DNA of 64,000 nucleotides from Nitrospira sp. (GCA_022226935.1 CP092081.1:3753345-3817344); one strand, 5' to 3'; counted from the stretch's first letter, positions 45,653 to 54,514 are shown. The notes: generated by a model from the letters alone, not told the origin. Numbers and translations: made by a program.

Positions 45653-47345
45653 CCATATCGAGCAAGCTCGCGACGCGTCGGGACACACGACGAATGTGCC
45701 TTGGGCTTCGTTCGCGGAGTTCTTTCGTTCTCGCGTCTATGACCCGCAGCTCACCATGAGGAACGTTCTCACCTTCTGCGACGACGAGCGCCGTTTGCGC
45801 AGGACCTACACCTATGCAGAACTGGGAGCGATCGTGGAACGTCTGGCCGGAGTCTTCCATTCCCGATTCGGCCTGACCCGGGGAGACCGGATCGCCACGT
45901 TGCTCTTCAATCATGACGTGACGGTGCTGACCTACTTCGCAGCCTGGACGCTGGGCGTCGCGGTCGTGCCGATCAACATCGAGGAACCGCCCGAGAAGAA
46001 ACGCTACATTCTCGAACATTCAGAGGTGTCAACCGTCTTTTGCTGGCAGGAAGCGTATGAGGAACTCTGCGCGCTCCAATCGGACATCCCTACATTGCGC
46101 CACGTGATCGCTCTCGGTGATGCCGGTGTGCTTGACAGCAACAGGACCGGAAAAAAATCCGCCTCGAACGGGGCCGCCCGCTCGCTCCGCCACTCTCCGT
46201 CAAGCTCAAGGCTTGAGGACCATGCGCTGATCGTCTACACGTCCGGCACGACCGGTCCACCGAAAGGCGTCATCCTGACAGTAGCCAATCTTCTGGTCGA
46301 TGCGGATGCCATCGCAAGCTGGCACGGCTTCGGTCTCAACGATCGCCTGATGTGCGTCCTGCCTGTTCACCATGTCAACGGCATCGTCGTTACACTGATC
46401 ACGCCCTTGTACTGCAAGGGCAGTCTGGTGCTGAATCGGCGATTTAAGACCAATACCTTCTGGCGGCGGATTCATGAAGAGCAGGTCACGTCGGTCAGCG
46501 TCGTGCCCACGCTGCTCGAATTTTTGCTCGATGCCGACGAGGACATCACCCCCTACGATGTGAGCCGTCTCGGCGGCCTGATTTGCGGCGCCGGGCCCTT
46601 GTTGAAAGATACCGCCGCGCGCTTCGAAGATCGCTTCGGTGTCCCGATCCGCCATGGCTATGGGCTGTCCGAGACGACCTGTTACTCTTGTTTCCTTCCG
46701 AATGATCTGACGGAGGAACAGCACCGTCATTGGCTCACGGGGTACGAATTTCCCTCCGTCGGAGTGCCGCTCCGTCACAACCTCATGACGATTCTCGACG
46801 AACGTGGACGCTCCCTGCCCCCGGCCACCCGCGGAGAAATTTGTATCCGTGGGCGCACCGTCTGTGCCGGTTATTTTAAGCGCGAGGATGCCAACGAGGC
46901 TACGTTCCAATGGGGATGGTTCCGGTCAGGAGATGAAGGATTCTATCTCGTCGATGACAGCGGACGGCCGTTCTTTTTCGTGTCGGGACGCTTGAAGGAA
47001 CTCATCATCCGCGGAGGGGTGAACATTTCACCGCTGGAAATCGATGACGTTCTGAAGACGCACCAGGCCGTTAAGTTTGCCATGGCTCTCCCGTTCGAGA
47101 ACCGCTACTACGGCGAAGAAATCGCGGCCTACGTGGTGCCCAAAGATCCCGCCGCCGCCCCGAGCGAAGCCGATCTGCTGGCGCATTGCCGGATGCGATT
47201 GCCGTTCGCAAAGCAACCCAAGGTCGTGTTGTTCGGTGATGATGTGCCCTATACCTCGACAGGGAAACCCAAGCGGCTGGAATTGAAAGCGAGGTTAGCA
47301 GGCACGTTGGCGCCGTATCGCGACACACAGTTCAGAGATCAGTGA
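45627..47345 (+). CDS. Acyl-CoA synthetase (AMP-dependent ligase)
   Basis: 572 residues of the adenylate-forming family: P-loop VYTSGTTGPPKGV, HGYGLSETTCYS, WFRSGDEGFYLVDDSGRPFFFVSGR and the catalytic lysine in YTSTGKPKRLEL. It is distinct from the ligase at 23294 and may activate a short or branched acid (for example propionate) given its place right after the methylcitrate genes. Residues about 170-200 contain a low-complexity Ser/Arg insertion (SASNGAARSLRHSPSSS). Substrate is not predictable from sequence. Confidence 0.88.
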   Translation: MNLLNDVRDHIEQARDASGHTTNVPWASFAEFFRSRVYDPQLTMRNVLTFCDDERRLRRTYTYAELGAIVERLAGVFHSRFGLTRGDRIATLLFNHDVTVLTYFAAWTLGVAVVPINIEEPPEKKRYILEHSEVSTVFCWQEAYEELCALQSDIPTLRHVIALGDAGVLDSNRTGKKSASNGAARSLRHSPSSSRLEDHALIVYTSGTTGPPKGVILTVANLLVDADAIASWHGFGLNDRLMCVLPVHHVNGIVVTLITPLYCKGSLVLNRRFKTNTFWRRIHEEQVTSVSVVPTLLEFLLDADEDITPYDVSRLGGLICGAGPLLKDTAARFEDRFGVPIRHGYGLSETTCYSCFLPNDLTEEQHRHWLTGYEFPSVGVPLRHNLMTILDERGRSLPPATRGEICIRGRTVCAGYFKREDANEATFQWGWFRSGDEGFYLVDDSGRPFFFVSGRLKELIIRGGVNISPLEIDDVLKTHQAVKFAMALPFENRYYGEEIAAYVVPKDPAAAPSEADLLAHCRMRLPFAKQPKVVLFGDDVPYTSTGKPKRLELKARLAGTLAPYRDTQFRDQ

Positions 47346-47370
47346 TTGAACAGGCCGTGTGAGGTCATTC

Positions 47371-49368
47371 ATGAGCACTCTGATTAAAGGATTCGAACGG
47401 ATCGAGGAAGCGCGCGAGCGATTGACCGGGTCGAGTTTTCTCGCCGGACTCTTTGACGGCCGCCCGGACTTCGAGCTGCTGCTGACACCCCCCGAGCCAC
47501 CGGAGGAACGAGCGGCCGGCATGGCCTTCTGTAAACAGGTCGAAACATTTCTGCGGCAGGAAGTGGATCCGGACGAAATCGAGCGCGAGGCGAAAATTCC
47601 CGACGCGGTGATTCACGGCTTATTCAAGCTGGGAGCCTTCGGGATGAAAATTCCGAAAGCCTACGGGGGCCTGGGCTTCTCCTATACCAACTATGGCCGC
47701 GTCCTCACATTGATTGCCAGCTGGAGCAACATTCTCGCCTTGACGGTGGCCGTGCCGCAGTCCATCGGCATCGCCATGCCGATCCTCTTATTCGGCACCG
47801 AAGACCAGAAGCAGACCTACCTTCCGCTGGTAGCGAGAGAAGCGCTCTCCGCATTCGCCCTCACGGAACCGTTGACCGGCTCCGACGCCGCCAATGTGCG
47901 GACGGAAGCGACCCTCGACGCGAGTGGCAGCCATTTCCTGGTCAACGGCGAAAAACTCTGGTGTACGAACGGACCGATCGCACGGTATGTCACGCTCATC
48001 GCCCGCGTCCCGGCTCGGCGAATGCTGCGCGACGGGCAGACAACCTGGATGCCGGTGCCAGGAGGACAGGGAGCCGATGACCGGGTTCACACGGCCTTCA
48101 TCCTGGACATGTCCGCGCCGGGTGTGCAGGTCCGTCAACGGTGCCAGTTCGAAGGGTGCCGCGGCATCGAAAATGCCCACCTGACGATGCAGCATGTCCG
48201 GGTTCCGGTCGAAAACGTGATCGGCGAGGTGGGAAAAGGGTTGAAATATGCCCTGACGATTCTGAACGTGGGGCGTGGCATCAGCATTCCGGCCATTTGT
48301 CTGGGCATGGCGAAGCAAGCCTGGCAACCGACCTTGGATCGGGCTAACGGTCGGGTGACGTTTCACAAACCACTGGGGGAGCGTCAAACCCAGCAGATCC
48401 GCCTGGGCGACATGGCCGGTCATTTGTTCGCCATGGAAGCGCTCTCCATGCTGGTGTGGCGGCTGGCGGATCAACACCGTCATGACATCCGTATCGAAGC
48501 CGCAGTCGCGAAGATTTTCTCCTCCGAGCATACGATTCAATTTCTCCGCGACGCGCAAATTCTGTTCGGGGGCATGGGATACGAAACCGCGGCGTCCAAA
48601 ATGGCGCGCGGCGAGGCGGCCTTCGGGATCGAGCAGCTCGTGCGGGACGCGGAGATGTATCGCATCGGTGAGGGAGCCACGGATATCCTGCGCCCCTTTA
48701 TCGTGCGCGAAGGGTTGAGTCAGCATCTCGATCGCGCGAAACCTCTCTATTCGAGCGACCTGTCGATTCTCGACCAACTCAGGCACGTCGTGAAACTGGG
48801 GGGATTTTATGCGCCCTGGTACTTGCGGCACTGGCTGAGACGCCCGCTGCCGACTGGTCCGACCTTTGTCCATCCTCAGGTCGGACCTGCCCTCAAATAT
48901 GTCGAACGAAGCAGCCGGCGCCTGGCGCGGGAAATTTTTTATGCGATGGCGCGCTTCCAGGCGGCGTTTCAAGACGAGCAACGGGTGCAAAACCGGATTG
49001 AATCGGTCGGCGAAGACCTGCTGGCCCTGACAGCCACAGTACTCTATGCCGAACAGCAGACTAGAATTGAAGGGCGCACGACGGTGTGGGAGTTGGCAGA
49101 AGCCTTTCATGTCGCTGCGCGGCAGCGAATCATGCAACGCCTCCGTGAAATGCGCCGCCATTGCGACGGACTCACCGCGGAGACGGGAAAACAAGCGCTG
49201 AAGGGATATTATCCCGGCCTGTCGGACGGCATCGTCCATCGACGACTGGATGATTATCGTCGCCAGCAGGACCTATCGGAAGCGATGCCCATGGCCATGG
49301 CCTCCTTGTCCGTTCCCATGAAGGACACCGGCCTGCGCAAAACCGTCAAAGCTGAGTCAGACGGCTGA
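47371..49368 (+). CDS. Long acyl-CoA dehydrogenase (paralogue of the one at 16745-18691)
   Basis: 665 residues; same architecture as the other long acyl-CoA dehydrogenase including the LxGLFDG/LFEG start and the 180-residue C-terminal extension. FALTEPLTGSDAANV is the FAD/substrate loop and GEGATDIL holds the likely catalytic glutamate. Last gene of the plus-strand catabolic operon, 25 bases after the ligase. It may act on isovaleryl-, isobutyryl- or butyryl-CoA from the amino-acid pathways, or on long chains like its paralogue. ATG at 47371 follows GAGGTCATTC. Confidence 0.9.
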   Translation: MSTLIKGFERIEEARERLTGSSFLAGLFDGRPDFELLLTPPEPPEERAAGMAFCKQVETFLRQEVDPDEIEREAKIPDAVIHGLFKLGAFGMKIPKAYGGLGFSYTNYGRVLTLIASWSNILALTVAVPQSIGIAMPILLFGTEDQKQTYLPLVAREALSAFALTEPLTGSDAANVRTEATLDASGSHFLVNGEKLWCTNGPIARYVTLIARVPARRMLRDGQTTWMPVPGGQGADDRVHTAFILDMSAPGVQVRQRCQFEGCRGIENAHLTMQHVRVPVENVIGEVGKGLKYALTILNVGRGISIPAICLGMAKQAWQPTLDRANGRVTFHKPLGERQTQQIRLGDMAGHLFAMEALSMLVWRLADQHRHDIRIEAAVAKIFSSEHTIQFLRDAQILFGGMGYETAASKMARGEAAFGIEQLVRDAEMYRIGEGATDILRPFIVREGLSQHLDRAKPLYSSDLSILDQLRHVVKLGGFYAPWYLRHWLRRPLPTGPTFVHPQVGPALKYVERSSRRLAREIFYAMARFQAAFQDEQRVQNRIESVGEDLLALTATVLYAEQQTRIEGRTTVWELAEAFHVAARQRIMQRLREMRRHCDGLTAETGKQALKGYYPGLSDGIVHRRLDDYRRQQDLSEAMPMAMASLSVPMKDTGLRKTVKAESDG

Positions 49369-49386
49369 CCGATTCGCTCGCTCAAT

Positions 49387-50319
49387 TCATGAGCTTTTCC
49401 CGAGCCCCAGGCCGGCGATCACCTCCACCTTCAACGGAGGATTGGCTTCGCCCAGCAGCAACGTGCGCATCGGGAAGGGAATCTCAATGCCCTGGGCATC
49501 GAAGGCCTTCTTGAGACGGCGCCGGTATTCACGCCCGACTTTCCATTGCTCAGCCGGTTTCGTTTTGATTCGGGCGCGAATCGTCACGGCGCTATCGGCA
49601 AAGTTTTCGACCCCCACGATTTCGATCGGTTCGATGATCAGGGCACCGAACTCTTGATCCTGGCGCAACTCTTCACCCACCGCTCGCATCACCTCGACCA
49701 CCCGATCCGTATCCTCCCGATAAGCCACCCCCATATCCAGAACAAACGCCGACCAGTCTTTGGTCATATTGGACAAAGTGGTGATCCCGCCGTTAGGGAA
49801 AATGTGCACCACGCCGGAGAAATCGCGTAACGAGATCGTCCTAAAGGTAATGGTCTCCACCGCCCCGCCGGTCCCGTTGATCACGGCCACATCTCCCAAC
49901 CGGACCTGATCTTCCAGAATGATGAAGAAGCCGCTGATCAGATCGCGCACCAGATTTTGCGCGCCGAAGCCGACGGCAAGGCCCAGAATCCCGGCGCCGG
50001 CCAAAATCGGGGCGATATCCAATCCGACCAGTTGCAGCGATTCGATGATGACAATCGCCCAAATCGCCGACAAAGCGATGGTCCGCAGAATCCCCGTCAA
50101 TGTGGCAGCCCGCTTGGCGGCAGTTCCGGATTCCTGAGCCTGCTTGTCACTGGCCACGATCATCACTCGCTCCAGCTGGTGCAAGCCCAGGCGCACGAAC
50201 CGGATCGCCACGTACCCGATCGCCAACACCAACCCGATCCGCAAACTGGCAATCCCCACGGCCGCAGACATCGTGAGGAGCCAGGCGAGGATCGCGTCCA
50301 CTGAAATTCCGGTCAACAT
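49387..50319 (-). CDS. MscS-family mechanosensitive channel
   Basis: 310 residues: three N-terminal membrane segments (about 5-30, 55-80, 85-115; the third is the Gly/Ala-rich pore helix GILGLAVGFGAQNLVRDL), then the beta domain (FIILEDQVRLGDVAVING) and the C-terminal alpha/beta vestibule. It opens on membrane tension after osmotic downshock. It converges on the end of the catabolic operon with only 18 bases between stops. ATG at 50319 follows GGAGGCCTGC. Confidence 0.93.
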   Translation of the reverse strand: MLTGISVDAILAWLLTMSAAVGIASLRIGLVLAIGYVAIRFVRLGLHQLERVMIVASDKQAQESGTAAKRAATLTGILRTIALSAIWAIVIIESLQLVGLDIAPILAGAGILGLAVGFGAQNLVRDLISGFFIILEDQVRLGDVAVINGTGGAVETITFRTISLRDFSGVVHIFPNGGITTLSNMTKDWSAFVLDMGVAYREDTDRVVEVMRAVGEELRQDQEFGALIIEPIEIVGVENFADSAVTIRARIKTKPAEQWKVGREYRRRLKKAFDAQGIEIPFPMRTLLLGEANPPLKVEVIAGLGLGKSS

Positions 50320-50591
50320 GCAGGCCTCCAATTGATCAGCGCAGCCGGCGCGCCTCTGCCGTCACAAGTAGATTGATAGGACAAGTGTCCCTGACCGAGT
50401 GCCATGAGACGGGCTTCCACTCGTGAGTGGGATGGATAGGAACATTCGGCTTAGCGTCATACCACCCCCAGACGGTTCTGTCCAAGGTCCCATCCCATGA
50501 CTTTCCAGGTTTCGTCAGGCCATCGGTAGACACTTCGGGGGTATTTCAGTTATTATCCGCGTTCTCTTCTTCACACGACCGATCGTGCCGT

Positions 50592-50667
50592 GGCGGTGTA
50601 GCTCAGTTGGTAGAGCAGCGGACTCATAAGCCGCGGGTCACCCGTTCAATCCGGGTCACCGCCACCA
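50592..50667 (+). tRNA. tRNA with anticodon CAT (elongator Met or Ile2)
   Basis: Full cloverleaf of 76 bases: acceptor GGCGGTG/CACCGCC, D-arm GCTC/GAGC, anticodon loop CTCATAA, T-arm ACCCG-TTCAATC-CGGGT and an encoded ACCA end. The anticodon stem has an A-G mismatch at its top pair (31/39). The CAT anticodon with an ordinary acceptor stem excludes the initiator only tentatively. The 3' end lies 38 bases from the integrase stop codon, making it the probable attachment site of the adjacent element. Confidence 0.93.
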
Positions 50668-50705
50668 ATAATTTCCGCAACTTATCACTCGGCTGCTCAT
50701 CTCTA

Positions 50706-51947
50706 CTAGGTCCTTGTTCCGGTTCCAGTCACGGTTAGAACTGAAACCGAGGGCTGCAACTCCCCTTGTGGCACACTCTCGTGCGGTTCCGCCTCCGCCT
50801 GGGAAGGCTGACAGGGATCGCCCTTGCCGTCCTGGCTGGTCATCATTCCGAATGCCGCCACCTTCTCCACTTCGTTCTGCAGGTGCGAGGCACTCAAGTG
50901 GGCATAGCGTCTCACCAAGCTTGTGCCGCTATGACGCAAGAGCGCGGCAATGGTGCGTTCCGTAGCGCCTGACTTGGCCAGCCGAGAGGCAAAGGTATGG
51001 CGCAACGTATGCCAGGACACACCGTCCAGCCCTAACGCCTTCACCGTGGGGAGATACACTCGACGATAGAAGTTTCGCGGATCTACGTGGGTACTCGGGT
51101 TCTCACTGGGAAACACCCAGGGCGACCGGTTTTCCCTACCACGCGTCGGATTGGCAATGGCCTGGGCCTCTGCCACCGCCTGCGCCTTGGTCGCCCGTTC
51201 ATTGAGGCGTTGCAAGATGCTCTTACTTTCCTGGTTCAATCGCACATACTGCACCCCTCCCGCTTTGGTTGCGGGCAACGTGATTAGCCCGCGGTCAAGA
51301 TCCACATGCTGCCACCGTAGACTAAACTGCTCCATCTGACGCATGCCCGTGAGAATCGCCAGGCGGACCATCGCCGCATAGTCGACACCGATTGCTCCAC
51401 ACAGTGCCCTTTCCTCCTCCGGTGAAAGAAATCGCGTCTTGCCTGCTGGCTCTCGAAACATTTTGATGCGGCTGACAGGGTTACTGGCCAACTGACCATC
51501 ACGGATCGCTTGATTGAGCACCCTCCGCAAAAAGCCCAGGTACCGGTTCACCGTCTGCGGGGTGCGGCCTTCAGAGAGCTGGGTACGAGCGACCTCCAAG
51601 GCCGCTGGCGTGATCGCATTCAGTCGTGCCCCAGGAAAGAGGGCCGCCCACTTCTTTCTAAACCGTGCCTCATCTCGTTTTGATCGCCCAGTAAACGCCG
51701 CGAGATATCGATCCAGTACGTCATCGAGCTTCGCATAGCCCCCTTGTTGATAGCGCTCTGGGAAGAACTGGCCTTCTTTCTGTTCCCGTTTCGCCTTTTC
51801 GTAGAATTCCCGCGCGGCCGTCTTCGTCGGGAAACTCCCGAACCGTCGCTCCTTGCCCCCGTGGTACAACCGCACATACCAAGCGAGCGTTCCCGCCGAG
51901 TCTTTCTTAGACAGTAGCCCCCGATCCTTTCTCCCTGCTCGTGCCAC
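50706..51947 (-). CDS. Tyrosine recombinase (integrase) of the tRNA-adjacent element
   Basis: 413 residues. N-terminal AP2-like arm (WYVRLYHGGKERRFGSFPTK), SAM-like core-binding domain (about 72-160) and catalytic domain with all residues: Arg203 (TGMRQMEQF), Lys about 228, His313-x-x-Arg316 (WHTLRHT), His339 (LRHSG) and Tyr348 (RRYAHL). It should integrate and excise the element at the tRNA gene whose 3' end lies 38 bases beyond the stop. The RHH gene directly upstream (3-base gap) is co-transcribed. The C-terminal 60 residues are a non-conserved tail. Confidence 0.95.
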   Translation of the reverse strand: MARAGRKDRGLLSKKDSAGTLAWYVRLYHGGKERRFGSFPTKTAAREFYEKAKREQKEGQFFPERYQQGGYAKLDDVLDRYLAAFTGRSKRDEARFRKKWAALFPGARLNAITPAALEVARTQLSEGRTPQTVNRYLGFLRRVLNQAIRDGQLASNPVSRIKMFREPAGKTRFLSPEEERALCGAIGVDYAAMVRLAILTGMRQMEQFSLRWQHVDLDRGLITLPATKAGGVQYVRLNQESKSILQRLNERATKAQAVAEAQAIANPTRGRENRSPWVFPSENPSTHVDPRNFYRRVYLPTVKALGLDGVSWHTLRHTFASRLAKSGATERTIAALLRHSGTSLVRRYAHLSASHLQNEVEKVAAFGMMTSQDGKGDPCQPSQAEAEPHESVPQGELQPSVSVLTVTGTGTRT

Positions 51948-51950
51948 GAG

Positions 51951-52085
51951 TCACCGTCCTTTCTGTAAGTCACGTTCCAACAACGCGCGGATGTAGCCAG
52001 AAATCGTGAGCCCGTTGCTCCGCAGGGCATCGAGCTGCGCTTTCATCGGTTCCGGTACTTGGATCAAAATTTTGGTCTGCTTCAT
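51951..52085 (-). CDS. Small ribbon-helix-helix DNA-binding protein (44 aa)
   Basis: The sequence from KILIQVPEPMKAQLDALRSNG to ISGYIRALLERDL follows the strand-helix-helix pattern of the CopG/Arc family. ATG at 52085 has GGAGGAATTCCT before it. It lies 3 bases upstream of the integrase gene and is divergent from another RHH gene, with palindromes between them, so it likely controls integrase expression. It is clearly related to the 53-residue RHH protein at 60658-60819 in the second module (both have VPEP/LPEP-K-A-x-LDALR). Confidence 0.82.
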   Translation of the reverse strand: MKQTKILIQVPEPMKAQLDALRSNGLTISGYIRALLERDLQKGR

Positions 52086-52105
52086 AGGAATTCCTCCATG
52101 ATTAA

Positions 52106-52167
52106 CTGATAGCAGTATATCTAGATATATATCAACCACACAAGCTAGAGTGTTGACCTGCTAGCAG
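52106..52167. promoter_or_regulatory. Divergent RHH operator/promoter with palindromes
   Basis: Between the two RHH genes lie a 14-bp perfect palindrome TATATCTAGATATA (52116-52129), CTGATAGCAG (52106-52115) and the 10-bp palindrome CTGCTAGCAG (52158-52167), the last two differing by one base. A plus-strand promoter TTGACC (52153-52158) with TGTACC (52175-52180) spans the second copy. These are natural binding sites for RHH dimers. Confidence 0.55.
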
Positions 52168-52189
52168 TCGATCTTGTACCGTCCCGCCC

Positions 52190-52357
52190 ATGGCTAAAGA
52201 AAAAGCAGAAGGCAGAAAGAGTTATGGATTGCGGCTCGACCAGGCGCTGATGCGTGAGCTGTCGCACCTGGGTGTAGATGAGGACCGCTGGCTGAATGAA
52301 CTAGTCGAAGAAGCCGTGCGAGATCTGCTGAAGAAGTATAAGGATAAGCGAAAGTAA
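52190..52357 (+). CDS. Small ribbon-helix-helix protein (55 aa)
   Basis: Sequence SYGLRLDQALMRELSHLGVD followed by LNELVEEAVRDLLKKY has the RHH/ParD-like pattern; both ends are Lys-rich. It is divergent from the RHH-integrase operon and shares its promoter region. There is no Shine-Dalgarno sequence; a -10-like TGTACC ends nine bases before the ATG, suggesting a leaderless or near-leaderless transcript. Possibly a repressor, plasmid-style partition factor or antitoxin without a visible toxin. Confidence 0.75.
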   Translation: MAKEKAEGRKSYGLRLDQALMRELSHLGVDEDRWLNELVEEAVRDLLKKYKDKRK

Positions 52358-52358
52358 C

Positions 52359-52733
52359 TCATTCTGCATCGAGCCCAGATCCACTCACCCCGCCGTAGGA
52401 ACTCGACAAATCCTCAGATGGTTGTTGCTCAATGGTTGGTCGGACCGTGATGACCTTCGGTGCTTCTGTCCCTTGCATCACCGGATCGCGTTGGATGACG
52501 ACGCGTATCGTTTTGTCGGTCGAGATTTCCGTTTTGGGTTTCCCATACGCATAAAAATGCATCAAGACCTCCAGCTGCGGAGACCGGCCACTGACCATGC
52601 GACGCTTCAGGCTGGCCACATACTCTGGGTCCTGCACTAGGCCAAGGGCCAGATCTTTAATGGTCTCCGTGGCCCTGTTTGGCGTTCCTGGCGCCCGTCC
52701 GCCGGTCTTGGATCGACCCTTTTCAAATCTCAT
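52359..52733 (-). CDS. Phage-type hypothetical protein (small-terminase/DUF5681-like start)
   Basis: 124 residues beginning MRFEKGRSKTGGRAPGTPN, a basic GGRxxGTPN start resembling phage DUF5681 or small-terminase-like proteins, followed by a helical domain (SLKRRMVSGRSPQLEVLMHFYAYG) and an acidic, Ser-rich tail. The start overlaps the stop of the upstream gene by ATGA. It converges with the RHH gene, the two stops being one base apart. Similarity is by recalled pattern only; function unknown. Confidence 0.6.
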   Translation of the reverse strand: MRFEKGRSKTGGRAPGTPNRATETIKDLALGLVQDPEYVASLKRRMVSGRSPQLEVLMHFYAYGKPKTEISTDKTIRVVIQRDPVMQGTEAPKVITVRPTIEQQPSEDLSSSYGGVSGSGLDAE

Positions 52734-53035
52734 GGTCGTGCTCTGTCGCCTCTCTGTTGTGGAGAAATGGGAGTCTGAGGAACTGCAACCACAAAACTCG
52801 CATTGATGGCGGCCCACCCGTCGGGCATCGTGACGAAGGCCCACACGGATCCATCGGGCTCGGTGTGCAAGCAATCCAGAAAAACCGGCGCGTCATTGCC
52901 TGGCCACGTGACCAAGGCCCCGGGTATAAGATCCCCTGTTTTAGCCAACACAGGCTTTTCGAGAGGGGCCCTTGATCGGTCGAGTCTCCCGCGAGACTTC
53001 CCATCTTCCCGAATCATGTTGAGGTACTTTCCCAT
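52730..53035 (-). CDS. Hypothetical protein (101 aa)
   Basis: Unrecognised. The core ALVTWPGNDAPVFLDCLHTEPDGSVWAFVTMPDGWAAINASFV looks like a small beta-rich domain (SH3-like or OB-like). A clear ribosome binding site AAGGGGG precedes the ATG, and the stop overlaps the next gene. It is downstream of the inverted-repeat region that separates it from the DUF3987-like gene. Confidence 0.6.
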   Translation of the reverse strand: MGKYLNMIREDGKSRGRLDRSRAPLEKPVLAKTGDLIPGALVTWPGNDAPVFLDCLHTEPDGSVWAFVTMPDGWAAINASFVVAVPQTPISPQQRGDRARP

Positions 53036-53048
53036 AGAAACCCCCTTT

Positions 53049-53119
53049 ACGATATAAACGACATATACGACATAACTCGCTGTCTGGAGCCCTTTGGTCG
53101 TTTCTATCGTTTATGTCGT
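53049..53119. repeat. Inverted 13-bp repeats TCGTTTATRTCGT with extra half-sites
   Basis: One copy on the minus strand (53061-53049, TCGTTTATATCGT) and one on the plus strand (53107-53119, TCGTTTATGTCGT) flank 45 bases. Additional CGACATA and TCGT units recur about every 9-11 bases. The second copy covers the stop codon of the DUF3987-like gene. This could be a binding site for a replication or regulatory protein of the element, or a long stem-loop at the end of a transcript. Confidence 0.55.
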
Positions 53120-54514
53120 GTCGCTAGAGGCTGCTGACCACCGCTCGACGGGTCGCCCCCCGGACTGGATCAGTTCCTTCCGAGCGAGTCCTTGCTTGGC
53201 CAACATCGACAGGGCCCGCTCGATCTCGTGTGTCTTTCGATTGCGTCCAAACCAGTCTCGAATGTCCGTCCGTGTCATACCGTCTCGGTGTGAGCGCAAC
53301 GTGCTCAGCAATTCGTCGGCCATCGGATCGCCCAAGCGCTGCCCAAAAATATACCGGGCGCTCGCTTCACAATACTCCCACAAGGCTAGAGCGGCGGTGA
53401 GATGCTCGGGGCGTACGACATACGACATATCTTGGAGCGCATACAGTGAGGCCAATCGCATGACTTGTGCTTCACTGCGTGAGGTGACGGCGCCCAGTAA
53501 CCCAGGCTTCCCCTCCGACAAGGTGGGATAGACAGTTCGCCACATCTCCCGGGTCGCCTCATCCCGTGTAAGCTGGCCTGTCCCGCGACCAAACTGCACG
53601 GCCCGGCTCAGCCTTTGAATTAACGGGCTTAAGGCGGACTCATCGAAGTGCCCGCCTTCGGGGAGTGTTTTCGAGCGCTTCACGCAGAGCCATAGAAAAC
53701 GATTACAAAATCCGTTGCTGGCCTCCGTCGCTTCCATCAGCCGACACAATTCATCGCGCGTGATATGGACGATCAAGGAAATGTGGGCTCCTGTGGCTTG
53801 GGCGGGGGAGTTCCTGGTCATGGTACGAAGATTGCCCATGTCCCAAGCTTGTCGAATCACGGCGCTTAATGTATTGCCATCGCGACTCATGACACGCAGG
53901 GTGCTGGCGAATTCGGACTCGAGGACGAAAAGGCGCTTGTCGAGAACCCCTCTATCCACGATCACCGTCTGATACTCGCCCGTGGGTTTGCCGCGCTCGC
54001 GGAGCGGTTCTTCTTTGCTTATCTCATCCCGGACAGCCCAGATGAGGCCCTCGCCAGATGACAAGCCATTCATCACCCGATCGCGAGTCCAATCCGGGTC
54101 CACCAGCGCGAAGATGCGGTGAATATGGCCCCAGCTCGTACCCTTCCGGCCCTTTGACGTTTCACCCACCAAGGCAGCAAAGAGGTTCATATGGTGATTG
54201 TCGGCCTCGGCACGAAAGTGCGGACCACGGTTAAGGGTATTGCCGAATGCGGCCAGTGATTGAATCAGCAACGCAGCAGGGTCTGCCTCGGAATGAGGTT
54301 CGATGGCGAGAACCAGTTCGCCCAGTATGCCGCGAACGGCAAGCGGATCAAGTTCCGGCCATCGGCTTGAGTACGCCTCTCGACACAGCAGGTCTGAGGA
54401 AGCCTTAGGCGCCGGTACTGGCACCAGCGACGCAACACCCGTCAGAAAGCGCTTCCTCACTAATTCGTCCTGCGAAAAATCAGCCAGGGCGTTGGGAAAT
54501 TCATTCTTGCTCAT
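53111..54514 (-). CDS. DUF3987-like (YfjI-type) putative replication/helicase protein
   Basis: 467 residues. The region LVGETSKGRKGTSWG resembles a modified P-loop (GxTxxGRKGTS), followed by FVLESEFASTLRVMSRDGNTLSAVIRQAWD and HISLIVHITRDEL, as in DUF3987 proteins of plasmids, phages and islands that act with primase zinc-finger proteins. A C-terminal winged-helix (TRTDIRDWFGRNRKTHEIERAL) follows. ATG at 54514 follows GGAG. Its start overlaps the primase zinc-finger gene by 14 bases, supporting a joint replication role. Confidence 0.78.
   Translation of the reverse strand: MSKNEFPNALADFSQDELVRKRFLTGVASLVPVPAPKASSDLLCREAYSSRWPELDPLAVRGILGELVLAIEPHSEADPAALLIQSLAAFGNTLNRGPHFRAEADNHHMNLFAALVGETSKGRKGTSWGHIHRIFALVDPDWTRDRVMNGLSSGEGLIWAVRDEISKEEPLRERGKPTGEYQTVIVDRGVLDKRLFVLESEFASTLRVMSRDGNTLSAVIRQAWDMGNLRTMTRNSPAQATGAHISLIVHITRDELCRLMEATEASNGFCNRFLWLCVKRSKTLPEGGHFDESALSPLIQRLSRAVQFGRGTGQLTRDEATREMWRTVYPTLSEGKPGLLGAVTSRSEAQVMRLASLYALQDMSYVVRPEHLTAALALWEYCEASARYIFGQRLGDPMADELLSTLRSHRDGMTRTDIRDWFGRNRKTHEIERALSMLAKQGLARKELIQSGGRPVERWSAASSDTT

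Noticed and set aside
47788..49239. 483-codon minus-strand frame antisense to the acyl-CoA dehydrogenase
   Set aside because: Shadow of a well-supported gene; sequence is low-complexity Arg/His/Gln-rich.
50336..50533. 65-codon minus-strand frame between the channel gene and the tRNA
   Set aside because: Protein-like in places (Trp-rich) but no clear ribosome binding site or family; left as undecided and not listed as a gene.
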